The translations under genes and the position numbers were made by a program. The notes beneath the pieces were generated by a model. The model saw nothing but the letters and a program-made list of their open reading frames with translations, did not search any database and was not told the DNA's origin. Positions 41,592 through 51,862 of a stretch of DNA of 64,000 nucleotides are shown piece by piece (the stretch's first letter is position 1; each line of letters opens with the position of its first letter). The stretch is from Chitinophagaceae bacterium. GTDB taxonomy: Bacteria; Bacteroidota; Bacteroidia; Chitinophagales; Chitinophagaceae. The stretch spans positions 186,001 through 250,000 of the forward strand of contig JADJTY010000003.1 of assembly GCA_016710935.1 (NCBI GenBank). Reading direction: 5' to 3'.

Positions 41592-43274
41592 ATGAAACAA
41601 CTTATTAAAGCTTGCTCTCTTTTTACCTGTTGCTTGTTGCTTTTTACTGCAGCAGAAGCTCAGCCACTGAAACAATCAACAGGTTTTACCCGTGGGGATA
41701 CTTTACGGGGAACTTATGGCCCTTCAAGAGATTGGTGGGATGTGACGAAATATGATCTGCATGTGAAGTTTAATTTGAAGGATAGTTCGATCCTTGGAAT
41801 AAATGTTATTTCAATTAAAGTATTGAAGAAAGGGAAAGAACTGCAAGTTGACCTGCAGGAACCAATGATACTGGATAGCATTCTTTTTTCTACCAATGAT
41901 ATTGCTAATAAAAAAATACCTGAAATCCGAAAGGACGGAAATGCGTATTTCATTTCTGCAGATAACTTTTCTGTTCCCCATACAAAATATCCTGATGTAC
42001 GTTTATATGTTTACTACCATGGAAAACCCCGTGTTGCCGTTCGCCCACCCTGGGATGGAGGTTTGATCATGAAGAAAGATAAAAACAACAATCCATTTGT
42101 AAGTCTTGCCTGCCAGGGCCTGGGGGCCAGCGTTTGGTATCCCTGTAAAGACCACCAGGCAGATGAACCGGATAGTGCCGAAATGCACATTACCATACCG
42201 GATTCATTGATGTGCGTTGGTAATGGCCGCTTCAGAGGTAAAGTAAATAATGGCGATGGAACAGCTACTTTTAATTGGGCGGTTACCAATCCCATAAACA
42301 GCTACAACCTCATTCCCTACATTGGTAAGTACACACATTTTAGCGAAGTATATGATGGCGAAAAAGGAAAACTGGATATGGATTACTGGGTATTGGATTA
42401 TAATCTTGATAAAGCTAAAAAGCAGTTCAAGGATGCGCCCAGAATGATGAAGGCATTTGAACATTGGTTTGGCCCCTACCCTTTTTACGAAGATGGTTTT
42501 AAGTTGGTAGAAGCGCCGCATTTGGGTATGGAACACCAGAGCGCCACGGCTTATGGCAACAAATATATGAACGGTTATTTAGGCCAGGACCTAAGCGGCA
42601 CCGGCTGGGGATTAAAATGGGATTTTATTATTGTGCATGAAGCAGGCCACGAATGGTTTGCCAATAATATATCAACCAAAGATATAGCCGACATGTGGGT
42701 GCATGAAGGGTTTACCAACTACAGCGAAACACTTTTTACTGATTATTGGTATGGCAAGCCGGCTGGTAATGAATACGTTATCGGCACCAGAAAAGGAATA
42801 CAAAATGATATTCCCATCATTGGTATATACCATGTAAACCAGGAAGGCAGCGGTGATATGTATCCAAAGTCTGGCAATATGCTGCATGCCATCAGGCAGG
42901 TAATAAATGATGATTCAACATTCAGAATGATTTTAAGGGGACTGAACAAAACGTTTTATCATCAAACAGTTACTACCAAAGAGGTGGAAGATTATATCAA
43001 CAAAGAAAGCAGGATCAATTTCAGTAAGGTATTTGATCAGTATTTAAGAACGGTACAGATTCCGGTGCTGGAATATAAGATTGACGGATACAAACTATCT
43101 TACCGCTATACCAATTGCGTAAAAGGATTTAACCTGCCATTAAAAATAAAATTCAAGACTGAGCAGTGGATAAAGCCAACTGAGAAATGGAAAACCCTCA
43201 ACCTGTATCCCGAAGGAGATAATAGTTTTACTGTTGACCCAAATTTCTACATAAAAACAAAAAAGGTAGATTAA
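41592..43274 (+). CDS. secreted M1-family metallopeptidase
   Basis: This 560-residue exported peptidase has a signal peptide (1-23). The active site comprises GMEHQ (312-316, GAMEN equivalent), HEAGH (H349, E350, H353) and E372 in WVHEG. Earlier, the 'WYPCKDHQADEPDSA' region (seen in part as CKDHQADEPDSAEMHI) marks the aminopeptidase N-type beta domain. It differs from the M1 enzyme at 20685 in length and sequence. It likely trims peptides in the periplasm. The divergent solute-binding protein gene, possibly for peptide uptake, suggests a loose functional link by inference. Confidence 0.92.
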   Translation: MKQLIKACSLFTCCLLLFTAAEAQPLKQSTGFTRGDTLRGTYGPSRDWWDVTKYDLHVKFNLKDSSILGINVISIKVLKKGKELQVDLQEPMILDSILFSTNDIANKKIPEIRKDGNAYFISADNFSVPHTKYPDVRLYVYYHGKPRVAVRPPWDGGLIMKKDKNNNPFVSLACQGLGASVWYPCKDHQADEPDSAEMHITIPDSLMCVGNGRFRGKVNNGDGTATFNWAVTNPINSYNLIPYIGKYTHFSEVYDGEKGKLDMDYWVLDYNLDKAKKQFKDAPRMMKAFEHWFGPYPFYEDGFKLVEAPHLGMEHQSATAYGNKYMNGYLGQDLSGTGWGLKWDFIIVHEAGHEWFANNISTKDIADMWVHEGFTNYSETLFTDYWYGKPAGNEYVIGTRKGIQNDIPIIGIYHVNQEGSGDMYPKSGNMLHAIRQVINDDSTFRMILRGLNKTFYHQTVTTKEVEDYINKESRINFSKVFDQYLRTVQIPVLEYKIDGYKLSYRYTNCVKGFNLPLKIKFKTEQWIKPTEKWKTLNLYPEGDNSFTVDPNFYIKTKKVD

Positions 43275-43293
43275 TTTAGCAGCAAACAAAGCT

Positions 43294-44807
43294 ATGTCGC
43301 AAATACGAAAGCAAAGCCTTATATCTTCACTGGTGGTGTACATTGGCTTTGCTATCGGTTTTTTTAATACCTGGTTATTTACACGTGAAGGTGGGTTCTC
43401 TCCGTCGCAATATGGCCTTACCGGAATTTTTATGGCAGTTGCCAACATCATGTTCTGTGTTGCCAATTTAGGCATGCCTTCTTATATTCATAAGTTTTAT
43501 CCTTATTCCAACGACAACCTGCAACCCAAAAAAAACGACCAGCTTACCTGGGCCATATTTTTTTCTTTATTTGGATTTTGCCTGGTAATTATAGCCGGCC
43601 TTTTATTTAAGGATCTCGTCATCAGAAAATACGGTACCAATGCCCCCGACCTGGTAAAATATTATTACTACATTTTTCCTTTTGGTATGGGACTCACCCT
43701 TTTTCAATTTTAGAGGCTTATGCATGGCAGGTTAAAAAATCGGTATTCTCTAATTTTTTACGGGAGATTCAGTTCAGGGTTTTTACAACAATTTTAATTG
43801 TGCTGAGTTTTACCGGCTTGATCGCTTCCTTCGACCTGTTCATAAAAATTTATTCCTTTACTTTCCTGGCAGTAGCCATCATACTGCTTGGCTACCTGGT
43901 TTGGAACAGGCATATCTTTTTTACTTTTTCTATCAGCAGGGTGTCCAAAAAGTTTTATAAAAAGATTATCTCCTTACTTTCTTTTGTGTACGGTGGCACG
44001 TTGGTATTTACTGTATCGCAGGTATTTGATACCATTGTAATTGCAGCAGCATTGGATAATGGCCTTGCACTGGCGGGTATTTACACCCTGGCACAAAATA
44101 TTGCCAGTTTAATACAGGCACCCCAGCGTGGTATTATTTCTTCATCGCTTGGTGCCTTATCGCAGGCCTGGAAAGATAAAGACATGAAAAGGATTGACAG
44201 GATCTATCACAGTTCTTCCATCAACCAGTTAATTTTTTCGGTAGGTATGTTTGCATTGATATGGCTTAATTTTTCGGATGGCGTATTTACTTTTCAATTG
44301 CAGGCCGGTTATATTGATGCCAAATGGGTTTTCTTTTATATTGGCCTGATGCGTATCATCGATATGGGCACCGGGGTTAACAGCCAGATCATCAGCACTT
44401 CTACATTTTGGCGTTTCGATTTTATAACGGGTGTGATATTACTGTCCTTAACACTGCCGCTGAACTATATACTTACTAAATATTATTATGGCGTGATGGG
44501 GCCCGCCATTGCCAATCTCATTACTTTTACCATCTATAATGCCATACGGTATGGATATTTAATGAAGAAGTTCAACCTGCAACCCTTTTCTGTAAAAACT
44601 GTATATACGATCTTACTGGGCGTTGCAACTTTTTATTGCTGCTATTTTCTGTTCGATGATCTGCATGGCTTTGGAGCTATGGTAGCCAGGAGTAGTATAT
44701 TCCTTGTGCTGTTTATTGCCGGAACTTTTTTATTAAAATTATCGCCGGATATCATGCCCGTTTGGCAAACCCTGCAAAAGAGGCTGGGCATAAAAAAAGG
44801 AGATTGA
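43294..44807 (+). pseudogene. polysaccharide/lipid flippase (Wzx/MATE-like), one frameshift
   Basis: Two frames join to a protein of about 504 residues with 12-14 membrane helices. The first (43294-43713) starts MSQIRKQSLISSLVVYIGFA, typical of Bacteroidota oligosaccharide flippases. The second continues from about 43714 with EAYAWQVKKSVFSNFLREIQ and on to 44807. Adding one T to the TTTTT run near 43706 joins them without loss, which makes a homopolymer error the simplest explanation. Flippases of this family move lipid-linked sugars across the inner membrane. No glycosyltransferase genes are adjacent. Confidence 0.88.
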
Positions 44808-44816
44808 TCATCTCCT
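44791..44816 (-). terminator. intrinsic terminator of the NlpC/P60 gene
   Basis: On the minus strand AGGAGA and TCTCCT pair around 7 nt and are followed by a run of seven T. The hairpin overlaps the last codons of the convergent flippase gene. Confidence 0.65.
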
Positions 44817-44837
44817 GTATAATTTTTGATAAAATAT

Positions 44838-45503
44838 TTATTCAACAACCGGTTCAGGTTCAGGTACGGTCAATCTTCCGCCACCCACAAATTTTTTGTC
44901 CCAATAGGTTTCAGAAAGACTACTGATGGTTACGCCAATGCTGGTGCTGGCGTGCGTAAAATAACCGTTGCCTACATACATGCCTACATGACTGATGCCG
45001 CCTCTTGTATTAAAAAAAACCAGGTCTCCCACCAGCAGTTGTTCTTTTTCAAGTTTTATGCAGTTGGCATATTGTTCACGTGCGGTTCTGGGAAGTACCA
45101 GTCCATATACCTGGTTTGCCAATGTAGATGCATAAGCGCTGCAATCAATTCCTTTCTCTGTGGCACCACCATAACGGTAACGTGTACCCCACCATTTTTC
45201 AACAGCCGTAAATAAGGAATGGTTTGTAATTGATTCTACTTCCACATCCAGCAACTGGGCATATTTAAATTGTAAAGCGGAAAAGCTTTCAATAGCAGCT
45301 ACATCTTCGGCTGGATTTGATGATGCATTTGCCGCTCCATCCTTTGCAGGTTTTATTTCTATCCCTTCAATAAATTTGTGTGATTTTTTTGGCACCGCAG
45401 ATGCATTCACCTGCTCCATATTTACAGAGGGCTGTGCTTTAGCCGTTAAAGTTGTTCCTGAAAAAAAGCCGATGGCCACAGAAACAAGAAAGAAGTTTTT
45501 CAT
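44838..45503 (-). CDS. secreted NlpC/P60 peptidoglycan endopeptidase
   Basis: This 221-residue exported cell-wall hydrolase has a signal peptide (about 1-24) and a low-complexity linker (60-100). The NlpC/P60 domain (about 100-215) contains the catalytic cysteine C121 in GIDCSAY, H172 in GISHVGMY and the third polar residue H184 in YFTHAST. The domain cleaves D-Glu-to-diamino-acid bonds in the stem peptide. It is a single-domain version without SH3 repeats. Confidence 0.93.
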   Translation of the reverse strand: MKNFFLVSVAIGFFSGTTLTAKAQPSVNMEQVNASAVPKKSHKFIEGIEIKPAKDGAANASSNPAEDVAAIESFSALQFKYAQLLDVEVESITNHSLFTAVEKWWGTRYRYGGATEKGIDCSAYASTLANQVYGLVLPRTAREQYANCIKLEKEQLLVGDLVFFNTRGGISHVGMYVGNGYFTHASTSIGVTISSLSETYWDKKFVGGGRLTVPEPEPVVE

Positions 45504-45872
45504 ACGTAAACTTTAGGGGTTTAAAACGTAAGTACAACTTAGTCTTGTGTTTTTTGATCTTCTTACATTCTATTGCTGTTGCTGATTATCTTTACTTGCC
45601 TGTTAGTCTTGTCCTACAAACTGATGATTGATTTTTCTAATGCAATGCAAAGGTAACTTTATAATGCCGTAAATGCAAGCTGTTAACGTTAATTTGTGAT
45701 TTTTAACCCATTTTTAATCTAAACTACTGTGGAAAAACGGATTAGAGAGACCAGTCATTGTTAACGATATTTGCTGTAAAGGAAAGATATTGGATACTGG
45801 ATGTGGAAATTCAGGACCTTGCATTAAAATCAAGTATCCAGAATCCAGTATCCAGAATCCGAAATAAGGACT
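45504..45872. other. intergenic region upstream of dnaE
   Basis: This 369-bp divergent spacer has no gene. A short tandem of ATCCAGTATCCAGAATCC-like words occurs at about 45833-45861, just upstream of dnaE. The promoter pair could not be fixed with confidence. Confidence 0.4.
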
Positions 45873-48800
45873 ATGCAATTTTCTCATTTACACGTACACA
45901 CACAATTTTCACTGCTGGATGGTGCCGCATCTATCAAAAATCTGTATAAAAAGGCCATTGCTGATGGTATGCCTGCGCTTGCCATAAGTGACCATGGCAA
46001 TATGTTTGGCGCATTTGAATTTGTTAAGGAAGCATATAATCATAAAAATGACGACGGCACTTTAAAAGTAAAACCTATTGTGGGCTGCGAGTTTTACATC
46101 ACCACAGACAGGCATCGTAAAACCTTTAGTAAAGAAGAAAAAGATCCCCGCCACCACCAGATATTACTGGCTAAAAATGCAACGGGTTATAAGAACCTGG
46201 TTAAGCTTACTTCGCTTGGATATATTGAAGGCATGTATTCGAAATATCCACGTATTGATAAGGAGCTGATTCATAAATACCACGAAGGATTGATTGCCAC
46301 CACCTGCTGCCTGGGTGCATTGGTACCGCAAACCATTTTAAAAAAAGGCGAAGCTGAGGGTGAGAATGAATTTAAATGGTGGCTGAATATTTTCCAGGAA
46401 GATTATTATGTAGAATTGCAGCGCCACGGAATTCCGGAGCAGGAAAAAGTGAATGAAGTGTTGCTGAAGTTTGCCAAAAAATACAATGTAAAAGTTATTG
46501 CCAGCAATGATTCGCATTATGTAGATCAAAAGGATTTTAATGCACACGATATCCTGCTTTGCATCAATACCGGCGAAAAACAGAGCACTCCTGCCCTGCG
46601 TGAGTTTACCGATGATGATGTATTTGCCAAAAACAAACGCTTTGCATTTCCCAATGATCAGTTTTATTTAAAAACCGGCGCCGAGATGAGTGCCGTTTTT
46701 AAAGACCTGCCCGAAGCCATTGATAATACCAATGAAATTGTAGGGAAGATAGACCTGTTGAATTTAAAAAGGGATATACTGCTGCCTCATTTTACGGTAC
46801 CTGCCAATTTTAAAACGCAGGATGAATACCTGGCGCATTTAACCTGGTCGGGTGCTAAAGAGCGTTATAAAATACTTAGCCCTGAAGCCGAAGAAAGATT
46901 GAGTTTTGAACTGGGTATTATTGAAAAAATGGGCTTTGCCGGTTACTTTTTAATTGTAAGCGATTTCATAAAAGCTGGCCGCGATATGGGTGTATTTATC
47001 GGCCCCGGCCGTGGATCTGCTGCCGGCAGTGCGGTAGCGTATTGCATCGGTATCACCAACATCGATCCCATAAAATATAATTTACTGTTTGAGCGGTTCC
47101 TGAATCCCGAGCGTAAATCCATGCCGGATATAGACACGGACTTTGATGATGAAGGCCGACAGAAAGTACTGGATTATGTAGTACAGAAATATGGTAAGAA
47201 CCAGGTGGCACAAATTATCACCTATGGCACCATGGCTGCCAAATCGAGTATAGCCGATGTTTCAAGGGTGATGGATCTGCCACTGGCAGAAAGCAGGGCC
47301 ATTTCAAAACTGGTACCTGAAAGGCCGGGTATTAATTTAAAAAGATTATTGCATGCTCCGTTTACAATAAAGGAATCAAAGGATGGCGAAAAATCACTGG
47401 AAGAAAAAGAACAATTGCAGGCCGATGATATTGAAAATGTAAAAAAGCTAAGAGAGATATACAAAGGCAATGATCTGCAAAGTAAAATTTTGCACGAGGC
47501 GGAAATACTGGAAGGTTCGGTTCGTAATACCGGCATTCATGCATCCGCCATCATCATTGCCCCCAAAGATCTTACGGAGTTATTGCCTGTGGCAACTTCC
47601 AAAGAATCGGAGCTTTGGCTTACACAAATTGAGGGCAATTCCATTGAAGAAGCCGGTGTTATTAAAATGGACTTTCTGGGTTTAAAGACCCTGAGTATTT
47701 TAAAGACTGCTCTTCAGCTTATAAAACAAAACCATGGTATAGCTATAGATATTGATACCATTCCGCTGGATGATGAAAAGACCTACAAGCTTTACCAGCA
47801 GGGCGATACAAACGGAACATTTCAGTTTGAAAGTCCGGGTATGCAAAAATACCTGCGTGAATTAAAACCCGATAAGTTTGCCGATCTGATTGCGATGAAC
47901 GCCCTGTATCGCCCCGGCCCTATGGCATATATACCTGAATACGTAGACCGTAAGCATGGCAAGAAGCAGGTGGTGTACGACCTGGCCGATATGGAAGAAT
48001 TTTTGAAAGAGACTTATGGTATCACCGTTTACCAGGAGCAGGTGATGTTGCTTTCTCAAAAACTTGCGGGCTTTAGCAAAGGCGATGCGGATGTGTTGCG
48101 TAAGGCCATGGGTAAAAAACAAAAAGCGGTACTGGATAAAATGAAAGTGCAGTTTGTGGAAGGTGCAACAGCCAAAGGACATGCTCAAGTTATTTTAGAA
48201 AAAGTGTGGACAGACTGGGAAGCTTTTGCCCAATATGCATTCAACAAATCGCACTCTACCTGTTATGCTTTTGTGGCCTATCAAACAGCCTATTTAAAAG
48301 CGCATTACCCCAGTGAGTATATGGCGGCTGTATTGAACCATGCCGGCAGCATTGATAAGATCACTTTCTTTATGGAAGAATGTAAACGCATGGGTTTAAA
48401 AGTGCTGGGGCCCGATATTAACGAATCGCAAAACGGCTTTGCAGTAAATGCAAAAGGTGAGATACGTTTTGGTTTCAGCGGGTTGAAAGGCGTGGGCGAA
48501 AATGCCATTCAAAATATTATTGAAGAGCGAACCAAGCATGGGCCTTATTCATCGATATATGACCTGGCAAAACGGGTAAATCACCGCAATGCCAATAAAA
48601 AATCATTGGAGAGTTTGGTGTACTCCGGTGCGTTTGACTGCTTTACCGATATTATTCGTGCCCAGTATTTCTTCCAGGCGCCGGGAGATGTACAGGGTTT
48701 GGAAAAAATATTAAAATTCGGTAGTGTTTACCAGGCCCAAAATGCCAACGCCACCAATACCTTGTTTGGGGATATGCAAATGCCGGATATTGTACCGCCG

Positions 48801-49493
48801 AAATTGTCCGTTTGCGATCCATGGCCACTGGCTGTGCAGCTTGATTATGAGAAGGAAGTTACGGGAATGTTCATGAGCGGTCACCCATTGGATAATTATA
48901 AGTTTGAAATGCGGCATTACAATATTACGCCCCTGGCCGATTATGTTGAATTTAAACTGGCAGTCAATACGCACCCTAATCCTGCAAAGCGTTTCAGGCT
49001 GCCCGGGCTTGTGGTTTATGTACAGCACCGCCCGACGAAAAAGGGAAAGAATTTTGCTGTGTTAACCATAGAAGATTATAGTGGTAAAGCTGAATTCATG
49101 CTTTGGAGCGAAGATTATGTGAAATACACGAACTACCTGGATAAAGGTTTGATCGTGATGATTGAAGGCGCTTTCAGGCAGCGTTATGACGGGCAGTCGT
49201 ATGAGTTTGGTATAAGCAAACTACACCTGCTGGATACCGTTAAATCTACTTTAACCAAACAGGTGGTCATTGATGTAGAGCCGCAATTCATTGATGAAGC
49301 GATGGTGGATTTTATCGACACCAATATCAAATCAAACCCTGGCAAAACATCCATTAAGTTTAATGTTATTGATACCCGCAATAAATTTAAAGTGGGTATG
49401 TACACACTTGAAAAAAGCGTAACCATGAACGATGACCTGGCTTCTTTTTTATATGACAATAAGGATATTGAAGTGAGTGTGGTTACAGGTTAA
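45873..49493 (+). CDS. dnaE: DNA polymerase III alpha subunit
   Basis: DnaE is the replicative polymerase subunit. The 1206-residue product starts with the PHP domain (HLHVHTQFSLLDGAASIKNL, residues 5-24). The polymerase palm carries GPGRGSAAGS and the catalytic aspartates in PDIDTDF. Fingers and later motifs include RPGPMAYIPEYVDRKHG, YGITVYQEQVM and FNKSHSTCYA. The helix-hairpin-helix part and OB domain (LPGLVVYVQHRPTKKG) follow. The length is normal for the DnaE1 group. The stop codon lies inside the stem of its terminator. Confidence 0.97.
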   Translation: MQFSHLHVHTQFSLLDGAASIKNLYKKAIADGMPALAISDHGNMFGAFEFVKEAYNHKNDDGTLKVKPIVGCEFYITTDRHRKTFSKEEKDPRHHQILLAKNATGYKNLVKLTSLGYIEGMYSKYPRIDKELIHKYHEGLIATTCCLGALVPQTILKKGEAEGENEFKWWLNIFQEDYYVELQRHGIPEQEKVNEVLLKFAKKYNVKVIASNDSHYVDQKDFNAHDILLCINTGEKQSTPALREFTDDDVFAKNKRFAFPNDQFYLKTGAEMSAVFKDLPEAIDNTNEIVGKIDLLNLKRDILLPHFTVPANFKTQDEYLAHLTWSGAKERYKILSPEAEERLSFELGIIEKMGFAGYFLIVSDFIKAGRDMGVFIGPGRGSAAGSAVAYCIGITNIDPIKYNLLFERFLNPERKSMPDIDTDFDDEGRQKVLDYVVQKYGKNQVAQIITYGTMAAKSSIADVSRVMDLPLAESRAISKLVPERPGINLKRLLHAPFTIKESKDGEKSLEEKEQLQADDIENVKKLREIYKGNDLQSKILHEAEILEGSVRNTGIHASAIIIAPKDLTELLPVATSKESELWLTQIEGNSIEEAGVIKMDFLGLKTLSILKTALQLIKQNHGIAIDIDTIPLDDEKTYKLYQQGDTNGTFQFESPGMQKYLRELKPDKFADLIAMNALYRPGPMAYIPEYVDRKHGKKQVVYDLADMEEFLKETYGITVYQEQVMLLSQKLAGFSKGDADVLRKAMGKKQKAVLDKMKVQFVEGATAKGHAQVILEKVWTDWEAFAQYAFNKSHSTCYAFVAYQTAYLKAHYPSEYMAAVLNHAGSIDKITFFMEECKRMGLKVLGPDINESQNGFAVNAKGEIRFGFSGLKGVGENAIQNIIEERTKHGPYSSIYDLAKRVNHRNANKKSLESLVYSGAFDCFTDIIRAQYFFQAPGDVQGLEKILKFGSVYQAQNANATNTLFGDMQMPDIVPPKLSVCDPWPLAVQLDYEKEVTGMFMSGHPLDNYKFEMRHYNITPLADYVEFKLAVNTHPNPAKRFRLPGLVVYVQHRPTKKGKNFAVLTIEDYSGKAEFMLWSEDYVKYTNYLDKGLIVMIEGAFRQRYDGQSYEFGISKLHLLDTVKSTLTKQVVIDVEPQFIDEAMVDFIDTNIKSNPGKTSIKFNVIDTRNKFKVGMYTLEKSVTMNDDLASFLYDNKDIEVSVVTG

Positions 49494-49531
49494 TCCCTGC
49501 CCGCCTGAACGATTCGGGCAGGGATTAACCT
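49487..49531. terminator. bidirectional terminator with perfect 17-bp stem
   Basis: AGGTTAATCCCTGCCCG (49487-49503) and its exact complement at 49515-49531 enclose 11 nt, followed by TTTT on the plus strand. The left arm includes the dnaE stop codon (49491-49493). It separates dnaE from the convergent small gene. Confidence 0.85.
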
Positions 49532-49534
49532 GTT

Positions 49535-49831
49535 TTATTCAATCATAAAAATCTCCCGCTTCCCTCCTTCCACACAATCCATATAACCTTTCATGATGTC
49601 TTTTAATTCATCGCTCATGGTGGCTGAACGCAGGTTGGTAAAAAAGCCGCTGATATCTTCTGTCTCTGATTCAAGAATTACTGTCCAGTAAGTACTTACA
49701 ATATCCGTAAGCACTTTCACGTGTTGTATTCCCTGCATGCTTTCAAGATGCGGTGCGGCTTGTTTAAACATTTTTACCAGGTCTTTTGCTTTACCCGGTT
49801 TTGCCTGAAAAACTTCTCTTATTTGATACAT
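49535..49831 (-). CDS. small dimeric alpha/beta-barrel-like protein
   Basis: A 98-residue cytoplasmic protein starting MYQIREVFQAKPGKAKDLVK. The beta-alpha-beta pattern (strand, KAKDLVKMFKQAAPHL helix, VKVLTDIVSTYWTVILESE strands, second helix) matches the dimeric alpha-beta barrel fold of NIPSNAP- and antibiotic monooxygenase-like proteins. No catalytic residue can be named. The role is unknown. Confidence 0.75.
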   Translation of the reverse strand: MYQIREVFQAKPGKAKDLVKMFKQAAPHLESMQGIQHVKVLTDIVSTYWTVILESETEDISGFFTNLRSATMSDELKDIMKGYMDCVEGGKREIFMIE

Positions 49832-49867
49832 GGTAAATGATTTTAGTCAATAAAGATAATCCGGGAA

Positions 49868-49898
49868 GTTGCAAGCTGCAAGCTACAAGGGGGTAAGT
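49868..49898. repeat. dispersed repeat GTTGCAAGCTGCAAGCTACA..
   Basis: The 31-bp sequence matches 41436-41466 at about nine of ten positions. A partial mirror (CCCCTTGTAGCTG) occurs at 49970-49982, so the whole gap is a loose inverted repeat upstream of the small gene at 49535. Confidence 0.55.
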
Positions 49899-50072
49899 TT
49901 GTATATTTAGACGCTTGTAATATTTCAAAAGTATAGTTGGATTTGCCTGCTTCTCCCTTGATACTTCTCCCCTTGTAGCTGTTTTTTCAGCCACAATGGC
50001 TCCAAATCATGCCAATAATATTTCAGCACACCCTGTGGATATGTCATAACAGCATATTAACGGTTTTGGAAC

Positions 50073-50081
50073 TAACTTTGC
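50073..50081 (+). promoter_or_regulatory. candidate -7 box of trxA
   Basis: TAACTTTGC fits TAnnTTTGC exactly. The leader to ATG 50121 would be about 33 nt. No TTG at the usual spacing was found. Confidence 0.4.
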
Positions 50082-50120
50082 CCTTCATCTCTCAATAATT
50101 AAAACTTTAAAATAAATATT

Positions 50121-50438
50121 ATGGCACTAGAATTCACAGATGCAAACTTTAAAACAGATGTATTAGACTCTGATAAATTATCGGTTATTGATTTTTGGGC
50201 AGAATGGTGTGGCCCCTGCCGTGCAATAGGCCCGGTAATTGAAGAACTTGCAAAAGATTACGATGGCAAAGTAAACGTAGGCAAGGTAAATGTTGATAAC
50301 AATCCGCAGATAAGCATGAACTATGGTATCACCAGTATCCCTGCGATCCTTTTTGTTAAAGGCGGACAGGTAGTTGATAAACTGGTGGGTGCACAACCAA
50401 AATCAAATTTTGTAAAAAAGATCGAGCAGCATAAATAA
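50121..50438 (+). CDS. trxA: thioredoxin
   Basis: A 105-residue cytoplasmic thioredoxin with the canonical active site WCGPC (C30, C33) and the cis-proline strand SIPAILFVKGG. The length and motifs are standard. It is reduced by the TrxB encoded at 24184 and serves ribonucleotide reductase, peroxidases and other disulfide enzymes. Confidence 0.97.
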   Translation: MALEFTDANFKTDVLDSDKLSVIDFWAEWCGPCRAIGPVIEELAKDYDGKVNVGKVNVDNNPQISMNYGITSIPAILFVKGGQVVDKLVGAQPKSNFVKKIEQHK

Positions 50439-50480
50439 TGATCGCTGATTAAGTGATTTTTCTGATTTCGCAGATAAAAG

Positions 50481-50510
50481 AATCCCCCTGATAAATCGGG
50501 GGGATTTTTA
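50481..50510 (+). terminator. intrinsic terminator of trxA
   Basis: AATCCCCC (50481-50488) pairs with GGGGGGATT (50498-50506) and is followed by TTTT. Confidence 0.82.
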
Positions 50511-50533
50511 ATGCAACATAGTTGAGTTGAAGT

Positions 50534-51788
50534 TTAATGTTGCACATTAGTTAAAGCTTTTGGATCGTGTTTGTGTTTGAAGAATATGAGGAATAGTACA
50601 CCAACAATAAGTGCATAAATTGCAAATACAAGCCAGATACCATGCCAGTCTCTCACGCCTGCTTCACTGGTGTAATATTTTTGGATCATCCATCCGCTTA
50701 TTTTACTTCCTAAAACGGCACCAAAGCCATTGGTGATCATCATAAACAATCCCTGGGCACTTGAACGGATCTTAGGATCTGTAGAGGTTTCAATAAAAAG
50801 CGATCCGGAGATATTGAAAAAATCAAAAGCCATTCCGTAAACTATACAGGAAACAATGATCATCCACAGGCCTTCCTCCGGATTTCCGTAAGAGAATAAT
50901 CCAAAGCGTAAAAACCAGGCGATCATTGAAATAAACATTACCTGCTTTATTCCAAATCTTTTCAGAAAGAATGGAATGGCCAGGATAAACAGTGTTTCAG
51001 ATATCTGTGAAATAGACATGATTATAGTAGAATATTTAACCACAAAAGATTCAGCATAAGCTGGCACTGTGGCAAATTCAGATAAATACACATCGCCATA
51101 CATATTGGTAAGCTGCAATGCAGCGCCTAAAAACATGGAAAACACAAAGAACATGGCAATTTTAGGATTCTTAAATAATTTAAAAGCATCCAATCCTAAT
51201 TTTTGTGCAAGTGAAGCGTTTTCTGATATTAATTTTTGGGGAGGGCATTTAGGCAACGTGAAAGAATAAATTCCTAAAATTACTGCGGATACAGCTGATA
51301 TATAAAACATATTACCCGATGCTTTATTACCCGAAAGGTTTGTGAGCCACATGGCTGCAATAAATCCAATAGTTCCCCAAACCCTGATGGGTGGAAAAAC
51401 CTTTACTACATCGTAATTATTATTTTTTAGAATGGTGTACGCAATAGAATTAGATAATGATATGGTTGGCATATAACAAAGCATTGCTCCGAATATTATT
51501 CAAAAAAGCTGCCGGGCTGCCCGCCATAGGAACACAGGCTAAAAACAAACCGCCCAGAATGTGCAGGATACCATATAGTTTTTCTGCATTTAGCCATCTA
51601 TCAGCAATAATGCCGGTTAATGCAGGCATGATGATAGAGGAATAACCCAAAGTGGCAAATACATCTCCAAATTTTTCACCACTCCACTGTTTGGTCCCAA
51701 ACCAATAATTTGCAACTGTAATTAACCATGCTCCCCAAACAAAAAACTGCAAAAAACTCATTGCTGTAAGACGAAACTTAATATTCAT
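50534..51788 (-). pseudogene. MFS nucleoside permease (NupG-like), one frameshift
   Basis: Two frames join to about 417 residues with 12 membrane helices. The first (51788-51450) starts MNIKFRLTAMSFLQFFVWGA and contains GIIADRWLNAEK. The second contains CYMPTISLSNSIAYTILKNN, the block VRVWGTIGFIAAMW-like (IRVWGTIGFIAAMW) and the C-terminal half with SGSLFIETSTDPKIRSSAQG. These are hallmarks of the nucleoside:H+ symporter family related to NupG and XapB. The break lies near 51500, where a single base change in the count restores the frame; it could be an error. Confidence 0.85.
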
Positions 51789-51862
51789 ATAGCTTTGTTT
51801 AGTTTTATTATTGGAAGATATACATTTATTGATTTCAGTAAATAATTACTTTTTTGAGATAA